Shown: positions 45,052 to 53,735 of the stretch, in pieces
Layout: each line of letters opens with the position of its first letter
How positions within the stretch are numbered: the first letter of the stretch is position 1
From: Burkholderia stagnalis
Lineage (GTDB): Bacteria; Pseudomonadota; Gammaproteobacteria; Burkholderiales; Burkholderiaceae
Reading direction: 5' to 3'
Assembly: GCF_902830275.1 (NCBI RefSeq)
Contig: NZ_CADESW010000001.1
Location: forward strand, 372,001-436,000
Length of the DNA: 64,000 nt
The notes under the pieces: generated by a model
Told to the model about the DNA's origin: nothing
Seen by the model: only the letters and a program-made list of their open reading frames with translations
The model's database searches: none
Program-made: the position numbers and the translations under genes

Positions 45052-45726
45052 ATGCATGACGCCTGGGTTCCGCTGCTGCTGTCGCTGAAGGTGGCCGGCT
45101 GGGCGACCGCGCTCGACATCGTGCTCGGTGTCGCGGCCGCGTTCGCGCTGGCGCGCTGGCGCTCGCCCGCGCGCGACGTGGTCGACTCGCTGCTGACGCT
45201 GCCGCTCGTGCTGCCGCCGACGGTGCTCGGCTATTACCTGCTGGTGCTGCTCGGGCGGCGCGGCATGGTCGGCGCATGGCTCGACCAGCTCGGCATCCAG
45301 CTCGTGTTTACGTGGCAGGGCGCGGTGATCGCGTCGATGGTCGTCGCGTTCCCGCTGATCCTGAAATCGGCGCGCGCGGCGTTCGAAGGCGTCGACCCGC
45401 AGCTCGAGCGCGCCGCGCGCACGCTCGGCCTCGGCGAAGCCGCGGTGTTCTTCCGCGTGACGCTGCCGCTCGCCGCGCGCGGCATTCTCGCGGGCGCGCT
45501 GCTCGCGTTCGCGCGCGCGCTCGGCGAATTCGGCGCGACGCTGATGATCGCGGGCAACCTGCCCGGCCGCACGCAGACGCTGTCGGTCGCCGTCTATGCG
45601 GCCGTGCAGGCCGGCGACGACGGCACCGCCAACCTGCTCGTGATCGTCACGTCGATCACCTGCGTGGTGGTGCTGCTCGCGGCGGGCCGCCTGGTGCCGT
45701 CGCGCACCTTGAGCGGGGCACGTTGA
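45052..45726 (+). CDS. modB: Molybdate ABC transporter permease ModB
   Basis: 224 residues, five or six helices, with the EAA loop ERAARTLGLGEAAVFFRVTLPLAARGILAG (about 120-149) and the ModB-specific ARALGEFGATLMIAGNLPG. It forms the channel for molybdate. ATG 45052. Confidence 0.95.
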   Translation: MHDAWVPLLLSLKVAGWATALDIVLGVAAAFALARWRSPARDVVDSLLTLPLVLPPTVLGYYLLVLLGRRGMVGAWLDQLGIQLVFTWQGAVIASMVVAFPLILKSARAAFEGVDPQLERAARTLGLGEAAVFFRVTLPLAARGILAGALLAFARALGEFGATLMIAGNLPGRTQTLSVAVYAAVQAGDDGTANLLVIVTSITCVVVLLAAGRLVPSRTLSGAR

Positions 45727-45727
45727 G

Positions 45728-46429
45728 ATGAGCCTCGCCGTCGACATCCGCAAGACCTACGCGACCGCGGAGCGCCGTTTCACGCTCGACGTGTCGTTTA
45801 CGGCAGCGACGCAGCGCGTCGTGCTGTTCGGGCCGTCCGGCGCGGGCAAGAGCCTGACGCTGCAGGCGATCGCGGGGCTGCTCGCGCCCGATGCCGGCAC
45901 CATTTCGCTGAACGGCGAGCCGCTGTTCGACGCGGCGCGCCGCATCGACGTGCCGACCCGCGCGCGCCGCGTCGCCTACCTGTTCCAGGATTACGCGCTG
46001 TTTCCGCACCTGAACGTGCGCCAGAACATCGCGTTCGGGCTGACGCCCGGCCTGCGCAACCCGCGCGCGAAGGCGCTGCCGCCCGAAGTCGCGTACTGGC
46101 TGCGCGCGTTCGAGCTGGATGCGCTCGCTGGGCATTTTCCCGCGCAATTGTCCGGCGGGCAGAAGCAGCGCGTCGCGCTCGCCCGCGCCCTGATCGCGCA
46201 GCCGCGCATCCTGCTGCTCGACGAGCCGTTCGCGGCGCTCGACGGCGCGATGCGCCGGCGGATGCGCGACGAACTCGCCGAATTGCAGGCGCGGCTCGAC
46301 ATTCCGATGGTGCTGATCACGCACGATCCGGACGACGTCGCCGCATTCGGCGACCAGGTGGTGCAGTTGAGCGAAGGACGTGTGCTGGCGGCGAGCCCGC
46401 ACGCGGCGTGGCCGACGCGCGTCGTGTAG
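45728..46429 (+). CDS. modC: Molybdate ABC transporter ATPase ModC, without Mop domain
   Basis: 233 residues. Walker A GPSGAGKS (about 35-42), signature LSGGQKQRVALARAL (about 142-156), Walker B ILLLDEPFAALD (about 161-172) and the switch His in LITHDPDDVA are all intact. ModC is usually about 350-360 residues with a C-terminal Mop/TOBE molybdate-sensing domain; here that part is missing and the ATPase ends at PTRVV. The gene starts 1 base after modB. The frame is not disrupted, so it is a natural short form. Confidence 0.92.
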   Translation: MSLAVDIRKTYATAERRFTLDVSFTAATQRVVLFGPSGAGKSLTLQAIAGLLAPDAGTISLNGEPLFDAARRIDVPTRARRVAYLFQDYALFPHLNVRQNIAFGLTPGLRNPRAKALPPEVAYWLRAFELDALAGHFPAQLSGGQKQRVALARALIAQPRILLLDEPFAALDGAMRRRMRDELAELQARLDIPMVLITHDPDDVAAFGDQVVQLSEGRVLAASPHAAWPTRVV

Positions 46430-46499
46430 CGACGTCGTGTAGCGATAGGGCGGCGCGCTCGCGCAACGTCCGTCATCCACTGCGGCGCTGCACCGCGCG

Positions 46500-47336
46500 T
46501 TACGCCGTCACCGCGAGAATCACGCTCGACGCCTTGAACAGCGCGATCGCCCGCTGACCGGCGACGAGCCCCAGCGCGTCGACGCTGTCGTTCGTGACGA
46601 CCGCGGTCAGCGTGCCGCCGCCGTCGAGCGCGAGCGTCACCTCGCCGTTCACCGCGCCGCCCTTCACCATCTCGACCGCGCCATGCAGCTGGTTGCGCGC
46701 CGACACCTTGACGGCGGGCGCGCCGTCGTCGACCGCGAGCATGACCCACGACGCCTTGACGAGCGCGCAGGCGTCCGCGCCGACCTGCAGGCCGAGCGCC
46801 TCGGTGCTTTCATGCGTCAGCACCGCGACGATCGCCTGGCCGCCGGGCAGCGCCAGCGCCACCTCGTCGTTGACGGCGCCGCGCCGGATCGACGCAACCT
46901 TTCCGAACAGCTGGTTGCGCGCGCTGGTTTTCATGCCGATTCTCCCGATCAGCGCCCAGTCGACGTCGAAGCCGGCCACCGCCGCGCTCGCCGATTCGAT
47001 GAAGCGGCGATGCTCGCGCTCGATCGTGCGGAACGCCGCGATCAGCGACGTCGCGCGCGGCGTCAGCGCCGTGCCGCCGCCGCCCTTGCCGCCGGCCGCG
47101 CGCTGCACGAGCGGCTCGCCGGCGAGGTTGTTCATCGTATCGATCGCGTCCCACGCGGCCTTGTAGCTGATGCCGACCGCCTTCGCCGCACGCGTGATCG
47201 AACCAGTCTCGCCGATCGCCGCGAGCAGCGCGATGCGGGCCGTGCCGCCGAGCGTCTGCGCGCCCGCGCGCAGCCACAGTTCGCCGCCCAGTTCGAGCGG
47301 CTCGGTGAAGGGAGGCGATTGCGAATCGGTGCTCAT
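46500..47336 (-). CDS. modE: Molybdate-responsive regulator ModE, tandem Mop domains
   Basis: 278 residues. N-terminal winged helix (about 25-105: GGTARIALLAAIGETGSITRAAKAVGISYKAAWDAIDTMNNL) and two Mop domains: 'SARNQLFGKVASIRRGAVNDEVAL' (about 137-204) and 'SARNQLHGAVEMVKGGAVNGEVTL' (about 210-276). The SARNQ..G motif binds molybdate. It represses the mod operon when molybdate is sufficient. It converges with modC; 70 bases separate them. Confidence 0.95.
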   Translation of the reverse strand: MSTDSQSPPFTEPLELGGELWLRAGAQTLGGTARIALLAAIGETGSITRAAKAVGISYKAAWDAIDTMNNLAGEPLVQRAAGGKGGGGTALTPRATSLIAAFRTIEREHRRFIESASAAVAGFDVDWALIGRIGMKTSARNQLFGKVASIRRGAVNDEVALALPGGQAIVAVLTHESTEALGLQVGADACALVKASWVMLAVDDGAPAVKVSARNQLHGAVEMVKGGAVNGEVTLALDGGGTLTAVVTNDSVDALGLVAGQRAIALFKASSVILAVTA

Positions 47337-47387
47337 CGGTCGGCGTGGACAGGACGGGCGGACATTATAGGCAGCGCGTGGGCGCGC

Positions 47388-49019
47388 CTAGCCGGACAGC
47401 TTCGGCGGGCGCAGGCCGGCGAGCAGCGCCTCGGCGTCGCGCGCCGCGCGCTGCTCGAGCGCCGCGCCATAGCCGCGCACGAAGCCGAGTTGATACGGCG
47501 GCGCGGCCAGCTGCTCGAGGTGCTGCAGCGCGACGATCGTATCGTTCGCCTCGCCGAGCACGGTCTGCACGCGCGCCAGCGTCTTGACCGTCTCGGTGCG
47601 CGTGCGGCGCGACGCCAGCGACGCGAAGAACTCCAGCGCGTAGCGCAGGCGTTTCGCATCGATCCGCACCTGGTGGCGCGCGATGGTGTCGAGCGTCGTG
47701 AGCGACGGCGCGCCGTACAGATGACCGAACAGCCGCCGCACACGCTTGGTCGCGTGCCGCTTCAGCGATGGCGCGGTATCTTCCGCGGCGGGCGGCAGCA
47801 CGAACGCGGCGAGCCATTCGAGCCAGCCGATCGTGAGCCGCACATACCGCGCCGAATGCAGCCCCTGCCGCAATTCAACGCGCGCCGCCACGCACTGCGC
47901 GCGCGCGGCGTCGAGCGTGCCGGCCCATTCGCTGCTGTCGCTGTCGCCGTCGGCGGCGATCAGCGCGGGCAGGCTCTCGGTCGAGAACACGTCCCAGTCG
48001 CGCACCGTGCCGAGCAACGCGGCCAGCCAGCACAGGTCCGCGTCGAACCTGTCCTGCCAGCCGGCGTTCGCATAGCGCGGGAAGAAACGCATCAGCGTGC
48101 GCAGGCGGCGCAGCGCGACGCGCATCTGGTGGATGAACTCGGGGTCGTCGCGCTCGAGCACGCCGCTTTCGTTGCCGAGCCACTGCGCGGCGATGTCGCC
48201 CGACAGCGCGAACAGCGCCGCGCGCTGCGTGCGCACGCCGCTCAGGTCGACGAGCTGCGCCTTCACCGGCGCGGCCGCCGCCAGCGTGCCCGCGCACGCG
48301 CGATCGATCACGCTCGTCAGTTGCACGAACGCGGGCCACGCGCCGCTCAGCTCGCGCGCGGCCGCGAACAGCGCGCGCAGCGCGGCGGCGCGCGCGTCGG
48401 GCGCCTCCCAGTCCGGCGCCGCGAGCCGCAGTTCGCAGTAGCGGCGCGGTGCGTCGTCGATGCCGTGGATCGTGACGTCGTCGAGCGTCATCTCGACCAC
48501 CACGCCGCTGTCGTCGGCCCAGCGGCCGCGCCGCCGCTCGCTGACGAGCCGCACGCGTGCGGCCTCGCCGAATGACGGCACGGCGGGTTCGGCGGACGTG
48601 ACGATTTCAGGCGCGACGGCGGCTTCCGCGTCGGCATCGGGCGTTGCGCCCGGTTCGGGCGAATCGTTCGATTCCGGCGATGCAACGACGATGCCCGCAT
48701 GCGCCGCGTCGAAGATCTCGCGCAGCGTCACGCCGGGCGCGAGCGGGCGCGTGCGTGCCGCAACGACGCGCCGCTCCTTCGCGGTGGATTCGACCCAGGT
48801 CCACCATTGCGCGCCGGGGCTCGGCTCGGCCTCGACGACCTGGCACGGCTCGATCGTCACGCGTTCGACGCCGCGCCTCATCCTGACCTGCGGGCAGATC
48901 CGCCACGCCCGGCCGAGCTCCGCGCCGAACTCGCGCTGCGCGCCGCGCGCGCGGCTCCCCGGCGCGGCCGGCCAACCCTCCAACGACATGCACAACACGA
49001 CTTCCAGCACACGCGACAT
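47388..49019 (-). CDS. CHAD-domain protein with a degenerate CYTH-like N-terminus
   Basis: 543 residues. The C-terminal CHAD domain (about 240-530) keeps the basic helices that bind polyphosphate: FIHQMRVALRRLRTLMRFFPRY (about 291-312) and RHQVRIDAKRLRYALEFF (about 450-467). The N-terminal part (about 1-235) is arranged like a CYTH domain but the ExExK signature is missing: the start reads MSRVLEVVLCMSLEGW. So phosphohydrolase activity is doubtful and polyphosphate binding likely. A Pro/Glu/Ala-rich stretch (about 115-145) breaks the N-terminal part. ATG 49017-49019. Confidence 0.85.
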   Translation of the reverse strand: MSRVLEVVLCMSLEGWPAAPGSRARGAQREFGAELGRAWRICPQVRMRRGVERVTIEPCQVVEAEPSPGAQWWTWVESTAKERRVVAARTRPLAPGVTLREIFDAAHAGIVVASPESNDSPEPGATPDADAEAAVAPEIVTSAEPAVPSFGEAARVRLVSERRRGRWADDSGVVVEMTLDDVTIHGIDDAPRRYCELRLAAPDWEAPDARAAALRALFAAARELSGAWPAFVQLTSVIDRACAGTLAAAAPVKAQLVDLSGVRTQRAALFALSGDIAAQWLGNESGVLERDDPEFIHQMRVALRRLRTLMRFFPRYANAGWQDRFDADLCWLAALLGTVRDWDVFSTESLPALIAADGDSDSSEWAGTLDAARAQCVAARVELRQGLHSARYVRLTIGWLEWLAAFVLPPAAEDTAPSLKRHATKRVRRLFGHLYGAPSLTTLDTIARHQVRIDAKRLRYALEFFASLASRRTRTETVKTLARVQTVLGEANDTIVALQHLEQLAAPPYQLGFVRGYGAALEQRAARDAEALLAGLRPPKLSG

Positions 49020-49145
49020 GGACGCTCCCGCTCATGATGAGTCGCCGGCGCCTCGCTCGCGCCGGCGTCGCTCGTGATGCAGGGTCCATGGTACACGGCT
49101 CGATATCGCGCGCGGCCGCCCGGCCGAGGCGCCGCGTGCCGAGGA

Positions 49146-49529
49146 TCAAACGACGTACTGGGCGATGCCGTTGCCGAACGACCAGTCTTCCTTCAGCACC
49201 TCGACGAGGCTGATGAACACGTCCTGCGGCCGCACGCCGGGCTGCTGCGCGAGGTGCTCGACGATCGTCCGGTACAGCGCCTGCTTCTGCTCCAGCGTGC
49301 GCGTGTTGTTCGCCGTGATCTGGATCATCACGAGATCGTCGCTGCGCTCGATGTCGAGGTAATGGCGGCCGAACACGAAGTTCTCTTTCGCGTGCTCGGT
49401 CACGACCATGAAGATGTCGTCCTCGGGCACGTTGAAGGTGCGCATCAGCGCGCGATGCACGCCGTCGACGAGGGCGGCGCGATAGTCGGCCGGCTTGCCT
49501 TCGCGCAACGCGATTCGGGTGAAAGGCAT
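49146..49529 (-). CDS. Tautomerase-superfamily protein (4-OT/MSAD-like)
   Basis: 127 residues starting MPFTRIALREGK; after Met removal Pro1 is the catalytic base. The sequence AALVDGVHRALMRTFNVPEDDIFMVVTEH and NTRTLEQKQALYRTIVEHLAQQPGVRPQDVFI is the two-repeat 'YusQ-like' form of the tautomerase fold. Substrate unknown. ATG 49527-49529. Divergent from the LysR gene at 49639, which may control it. Confidence 0.88.
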   Translation of the reverse strand: MPFTRIALREGKPADYRAALVDGVHRALMRTFNVPEDDIFMVVTEHAKENFVFGRHYLDIERSDDLVMIQITANNTRTLEQKQALYRTIVEHLAQQPGVRPQDVFISLVEVLKEDWSFGNGIAQYVV

Positions 49530-49592
49530 GGTGGTGCTCCTGATGGTGACGTTGATGGAGGGAAACGCGACGTCAGGTTAAGCCCGCCGAAC

Positions 49593-49598
49593 TATAAT
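49593..49598 (+). promoter_or_regulatory. TATAAT hexamer between tautomerase and lysR
   Basis: Perfect -10 hexamer in the 109-base divergent gap, 40 bases before the LysR start. The matching -35 position (49570-49575) is poor, as expected if a LysR-type activator is required. Sequence evidence only. Confidence 0.35.
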
Positions 49599-49638
49599 AA
49601 ACAGTCATCAATGCATATTTCATCCATTTACACTGGAA

Positions 49639-50496
49639 ATGAAAGTCCTTGACCTCGATGCGGTGCGGGCGTTCGTGCTGGTCGCCGATCTCGCCAGCTT
49701 CACGCGCGCGGCCGACGCGCTCGGCACCACGCAATCGGCCGTCAGCCTGAAGCTGAAGCGGCTGGAAGCCCACCTCGGCAAGCCGCTGCTCGCACGCACG
49801 CCGCGCGTCGTGAAACTCGCGGCCGACGGCGAGGTGTTCCTGCCCGCCGCCCGCGCGCTGCTGGACGCGCATGACCGGGCGCTCGGCGCGATCGCGACCG
49901 GCACGCACCGCCTGTCGCTGGGCGTCAGCGAGCACGTCGCGGTGCCGGACCTGCCGGCCGTGCTCACGTCGCTGCACCGGCAGGATCCGGGCCTGTCGCT
50001 CGAGATGCACCTCGGCACGTCGACGAACCTGCTCGCGCTGTACGACGAGCGCCGCCTCGACGCCGCGATCGTGCGCCACGAGCCCGGCGAGGACCCGCCG
50101 CGCGACGACGCCACGCTGCTGTTCACCGAGCCGCTCGTATGGCTCGCCGCGCCGGACTGGGCGCCGCGCGCGGACGAGCCGCTGCCGCTCGCGGTGCTGG
50201 CCGGCCCGTGCGGGGTGCGGGCCGCCGCGCTGCGTGCGCTCGACCATGCGGGCCGGCCGTGGCGCGAACGCTTCACGGGGGGCGGCGTGGCGGCGGTCGC
50301 GGCCGCCGCCGCCGCGGGGCTCGCGGTCTGCCCGCTGGCCCGGCGCGTCGCGCCGCGCACGCTGGTGGACGTCGGCGCGAAGTTCGGCCTGCCGCCGCTG
50401 CCGCACTCGCAGGTCGTGCTCTACACGCGCGTGCGCGACGCCCGCTCGGCGGCCGCGCTCCGGCGTTTTGCCGACAGCCTTGCAATCTCGGCGTAA
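49639..50496 (+). CDS. LysR-family transcriptional regulator
   Basis: 285 residues. N-terminal winged helix LDLDAVRAFVLVADLASFTRAADALGTTQSAVSLKLKRLEAHLGKPLLAR (about 4-53); effector domain from about 88. Divergent from the tautomerase gene with a 109-base shared gap, the usual layout for a LysR regulator and its target. An AT-rich patch before the start may hold the binding site. Followed 39 bases later by the EamA transporter. Confidence 0.9.
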   Translation: MKVLDLDAVRAFVLVADLASFTRAADALGTTQSAVSLKLKRLEAHLGKPLLARTPRVVKLAADGEVFLPAARALLDAHDRALGAIATGTHRLSLGVSEHVAVPDLPAVLTSLHRQDPGLSLEMHLGTSTNLLALYDERRLDAAIVRHEPGEDPPRDDATLLFTEPLVWLAAPDWAPRADEPLPLAVLAGPCGVRAAALRALDHAGRPWRERFTGGGVAAVAAAAAAGLAVCPLARRVAPRTLVDVGAKFGLPPLPHSQVVLYTRVRDARSAAALRRFADSLAISA

Positions 50497-50535
50497 ACTG
50501 TCGGGTTTCGTCAGTCCTCCGCCTTACGAACCGTC

Positions 50536-51465
50536 ATGACGCCCGCCGCCCGCCAACACCTCCGCGCCAACCTGCTGATGCTCGCCGCCGCCGCGATCTG
50601 GGGATCGGCGTTCGTCGCCCAGCGGCTGAGCCTCGACGTGATCGGGCCGTTCCTGTTCACCGGGCTGCGGTTCCTGCTCGGCGCGCTCGTGCTCGTGCCG
50701 CTGCTGGCGCTCAACACGGCGGCGCGCGCGCAGCTCGCGGCGATCCGCCGCGCGCCGGCGCGGCTGCTGCCGGGGCTGGCGCTCGGCGCGCTGCTCGCGG
50801 TGTCGATCTCGCTGCAGCAGATCGGCCTGCAATACACGCGGATCGCGAACGCGGGCTTCATCAGCTCGCTGTACGTCGTGATCGTGCCGCTGATCGGCGT
50901 GTTCGCGCGCCACCGGATCGGCGCCGGCACGTGGTTCGGCGCGCTGCTCGCGGCGATCGGGCTGTATTTCCTCAGCATCGACGAGCATTTCTCGGTGCTC
51001 TACGGCGACTGGTTCCAGCTGGCCGGCGCGATCATCATCGCCGCGCACGTGATGGCGGTCGGCCACCTCGCGCGGCGCTACGATCCGCTCGTGCTGGCGT
51101 TCCTGCAGTTCGCGACCTGCGGCACGCTGTGTCTCGCGGCCGGCCTCGCGGTCGAGCCGGTCAGCGTCGCGATGCTGCGCGGCGCGCTGCCGACGCTGCT
51201 GTACGGCGGCCTGCTGTCGGTCGGCGTCGGCTATACGCTGCAGGTCGTCGCGCAGCGCGATGCGGCGCCCGCGCACGCGGCGGTGATCTTCAGCATGGAA
51301 GGCGTGTTCGCCGCGATCGCGGGCTGGGCGGCGCTCGGCGAGACGCTGACGCTGCGCGCGCTGCTCGGCTGCGCGCTGATGCTCGCGGGGCTGCTCGCGT
51401 GCCAGCTGCTGCCGGGCAGCGACGCGAGAAACAAGGACGAAGACGAGGACGCCGTTCCGGCGTGA
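50536..51465 (+). CDS. EamA/DMT-superfamily transporter
   Basis: 309 residues, ten helices in two EamA repeats (about 11-145 and 155-295), with IWGSAFVAQRLSLDVIGPFLFTGLRFLLGALVLVPLL at the first repeat and HAAVIFSMEGVFAAIAGWAALGETLTLRALLGCALMLAGLL in the second. A charged C-tail ends the protein. Probable exporter of a small metabolite. Downstream of the LysR gene, which may regulate it. Confidence 0.88.
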   Translation: MTPAARQHLRANLLMLAAAAIWGSAFVAQRLSLDVIGPFLFTGLRFLLGALVLVPLLALNTAARAQLAAIRRAPARLLPGLALGALLAVSISLQQIGLQYTRIANAGFISSLYVVIVPLIGVFARHRIGAGTWFGALLAAIGLYFLSIDEHFSVLYGDWFQLAGAIIIAAHVMAVGHLARRYDPLVLAFLQFATCGTLCLAAGLAVEPVSVAMLRGALPTLLYGGLLSVGVGYTLQVVAQRDAAPAHAAVIFSMEGVFAAIAGWAALGETLTLRALLGCALMLAGLLACQLLPGSDARNKDEDEDAVPA

Positions 51466-51529
51466 CACGCACGATCCCTATAATGGCGGTTCCCGATTCA
51501 CGACCAACCGCTTTCGACAGGCCCGCTCC

Positions 51530-52309
51530 GTGACGTCCGTTCCCGCCGATCCCGCCGCCGACCTGCTGCGCGAACGCGCAGCGCACTATGCCGCGCAGGC
51601 GGCGCTGTTCCTGCGCGACCAGGCGCTGTCGACTGCGTCCCACGACCTGCGCAGCCCGCTCAACGCGATGCACAGCTGGGCGTACGTGCTCGAGCGCCAG
51701 CTCGCGAATGCCGATCCGGCGCTGCAGCGCGCGCTCGCCGGCATCCGCACCGGCATCGACCAGCAGGTGAAGCTGATCGACGACGCGCTCGACGCGCCGC
51801 GCGCCGAAACCCGCACGCTCGCACTCGCGCCGCAGCCGTTCGCGCTGCGCCCGCTGCTCGACGACGTGCTCGCGCTCGCCCGCTTCGCGCTGGCCGATGC
51901 GCGCCAGGTGACGCTCGACGCCGCGCTGCCCGACGGCGCGCCGCACGTGCGCGCCGACCGCGAACGCGTCGCGCAGGCGCTGTGGACCCTGCTCGTCACG
52001 GCGGTCGAGGCGAGCGCCGCCGGCAGCCGCGTGGCGTTCTCCTGCACGCGCGACGGCGCGCGGCTCGTCGCCCGCGCCGCCTGCGACGTGAATGCCGGCG
52101 CGCTCGCCGACCCGGCCGCCCCTCACGTATTCGAGACCTTCGCGCGCCGCGAGATGCTGCGCGAGCGCGACGCGAAACGCGTCGCGTGGACGCTCGCGCT
52201 GGTGCAGCGCGTCGCGCTCGCGCACGGCGGCACGTTCACGCACGATCCGTTCGCCGACGGCGCGGCGGTCGCGCTCACGCTCACCCTTCCCTGCGAGGCG
52301 CCCGTGTAA
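51530..52309 (+). CDS. Histidine-kinase-like protein with degenerate ATPase domain
   Basis: 259 residues, soluble, no sensor or membrane segment. The dimerisation/H-box is normal: ASHDLRSPLNAMHSW with His38. But the ATP-binding domain lacks key boxes: where the N-box should give Asn there are Thr153 and Thr157 (ALWTLLVTAVEAS), no DxGxG G1 box is seen, and the GLGL G2 box is replaced by RVAWTL before ALVQRVALAHGG. The F-box like VFETFARRE remains. So it probably cannot bind ATP normally and may act as a phosphate-accepting or scaffold partner. GTG 51530 is the start; no response regulator is adjacent. Confidence 0.75.
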   Translation: MTSVPADPAADLLRERAAHYAAQAALFLRDQALSTASHDLRSPLNAMHSWAYVLERQLANADPALQRALAGIRTGIDQQVKLIDDALDAPRAETRTLALAPQPFALRPLLDDVLALARFALADARQVTLDAALPDGAPHVRADRERVAQALWTLLVTAVEASAAGSRVAFSCTRDGARLVARAACDVNAGALADPAAPHVFETFARREMLRERDAKRVAWTLALVQRVALAHGGTFTHDPFADGAAVALTLTLPCEAPV

Positions 52310-52391
52310 GCACCCGGCGACTCGACGCACAAATATTACGTTTGCCTTTCCGGCCCTATACTGACGGGCCTGTCATTACCGGAGCAATTCC

Positions 52392-53735
52392 TTGGTTCAG
52401 ATCTTCGCGCTGATCGGCGCGTTGTTACTGGTGGCCCTCAACGGCTTTTTCGTCGCGGCCGAATTCGGCCTCGTCAAACTCCGCGCGACGCGCGTCAAGA
52501 CCCTCGCCCGCAAGCGCGGCCTGCGCGGCCGCATTCTCGGGATCGTGCACGGGCGCCTCGACGCCTACCTCTCCGCGTGCCAGCTCGGCATCACGCTCGC
52601 GTCGCTCGGCCTCGGCTGGATCGGCGAACCCGCGTTCGCCGCGCTGATCGGCCCGCTGCTCGACCTGATCGGCATCCATTCCGAGCAGCTCGTACACCTG
52701 ATCTCGCTGATCTTCGCGTTCTCGCTGATCTCGTTCCTGCACATCGTCGTCGGCGAACTCGCGCCGAAATCGATGGCGATCCGCCAGTCCGAGAAGGTCG
52801 GCCTGTGGGTCGCGCTGCCGCTCTATGCGTTCTATTGGGCGATGTACCCGGCGATCTGGGTGCTCAACAGCAGCGCGAACGCGGTGCTGAAGTTCGCGGG
52901 CCTGTCGGCCGACCACGGCGGCGACGCGCACTACTCGACCGACGAGCTGAAGCTGATCCTGCGCAGCCGCCGCAGCAGCGCCGGCAAGCCGGGCCAGGCG
53001 GCCCGCGGCGCGTACAGCAACGACGAATGGAACACGCTCGCGCATTCGCTCGACTTCTCGTCGATGACCGTGTCCGACCTGATGCGGCCGGCCCACGAGA
53101 TGATCGGCCTGCGCCGCGACCTCCCGCTGCCGGACAACATGGAGATCGTCGCGCGGCACCGCTTCAGCCGCTATCCGCTGTTCGAGGACGCGTCGCGCGA
53201 ACAGGTGAGCGGGCTGATCCACCTGAAGGACCTGCTGCTCGCCCGCCATGCGGGCGCCGCGCTGGAAGACCTGTCCGACTACGTGCGCCCGGTGCAGTAC
53301 GTGAAGCCCGACACGCCGGCGCTCGAGCTGTTCCGCCGTTTCCGCAAGGGCGCGCCGCATTTCGCGCTGGTCGGCGACAAGGGCCATAAGCCGATCGGCT
53401 ATCTGACGCTCGACAACCTGCTCGGCGCGCTCGTCGGCCAGATCCACGACGAGTTCCGCCAGGGCGACGCCGACTGGACCCGCCTCGACGACGGCACGCT
53501 GATGGGCAAGGGCAGCCTGCCCGTCGTGTCGCTCGAGCAGGCGCTCGGCATCGACATCGACGAGGGGCGCGCGGAATCCGTCGGCGGCCTCGTGATCCAC
53601 GCGCTGAGCGACCTGCCGACCGAAGGCCAGCGGGTGGCGTTCGACCGCTTCGACGTCGTCGTGAAGAAGATGAACGGCCCGCGCATCGTGCTGGTGCGCG
53701 TCTATCCGAAGGTCGCGAAGGAAGCCGACGAGTGA
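52392..53735 (+). CDS. CNNM/CorC (hemolysin-like) transporter-associated protein
   Basis: 447 residues. N-terminal DUF21/CNNM membrane domain (about 1-190; LNGFFVAAEFGLVKLRATRVKTLA), two CBS domains (about 215-335; VSDLMRPAHEMIGL) and a CorC_HlyC C-terminal domain (about 355-440). These proteins are linked to Mg2+/Co2+ efflux. The start is a TTG at 52392 with GGAG 9 bases upstream; no in-frame ATG precedes it. It ends overlapping the next gene. Confidence 0.9.
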   Translation: MVQIFALIGALLLVALNGFFVAAEFGLVKLRATRVKTLARKRGLRGRILGIVHGRLDAYLSACQLGITLASLGLGWIGEPAFAALIGPLLDLIGIHSEQLVHLISLIFAFSLISFLHIVVGELAPKSMAIRQSEKVGLWVALPLYAFYWAMYPAIWVLNSSANAVLKFAGLSADHGGDAHYSTDELKLILRSRRSSAGKPGQAARGAYSNDEWNTLAHSLDFSSMTVSDLMRPAHEMIGLRRDLPLPDNMEIVARHRFSRYPLFEDASREQVSGLIHLKDLLLARHAGAALEDLSDYVRPVQYVKPDTPALELFRRFRKGAPHFALVGDKGHKPIGYLTLDNLLGALVGQIHDEFRQGDADWTRLDDGTLMGKGSLPVVSLEQALGIDIDEGRAESVGGLVIHALSDLPTEGQRVAFDRFDVVVKKMNGPRIVLVRVYPKVAKEADE

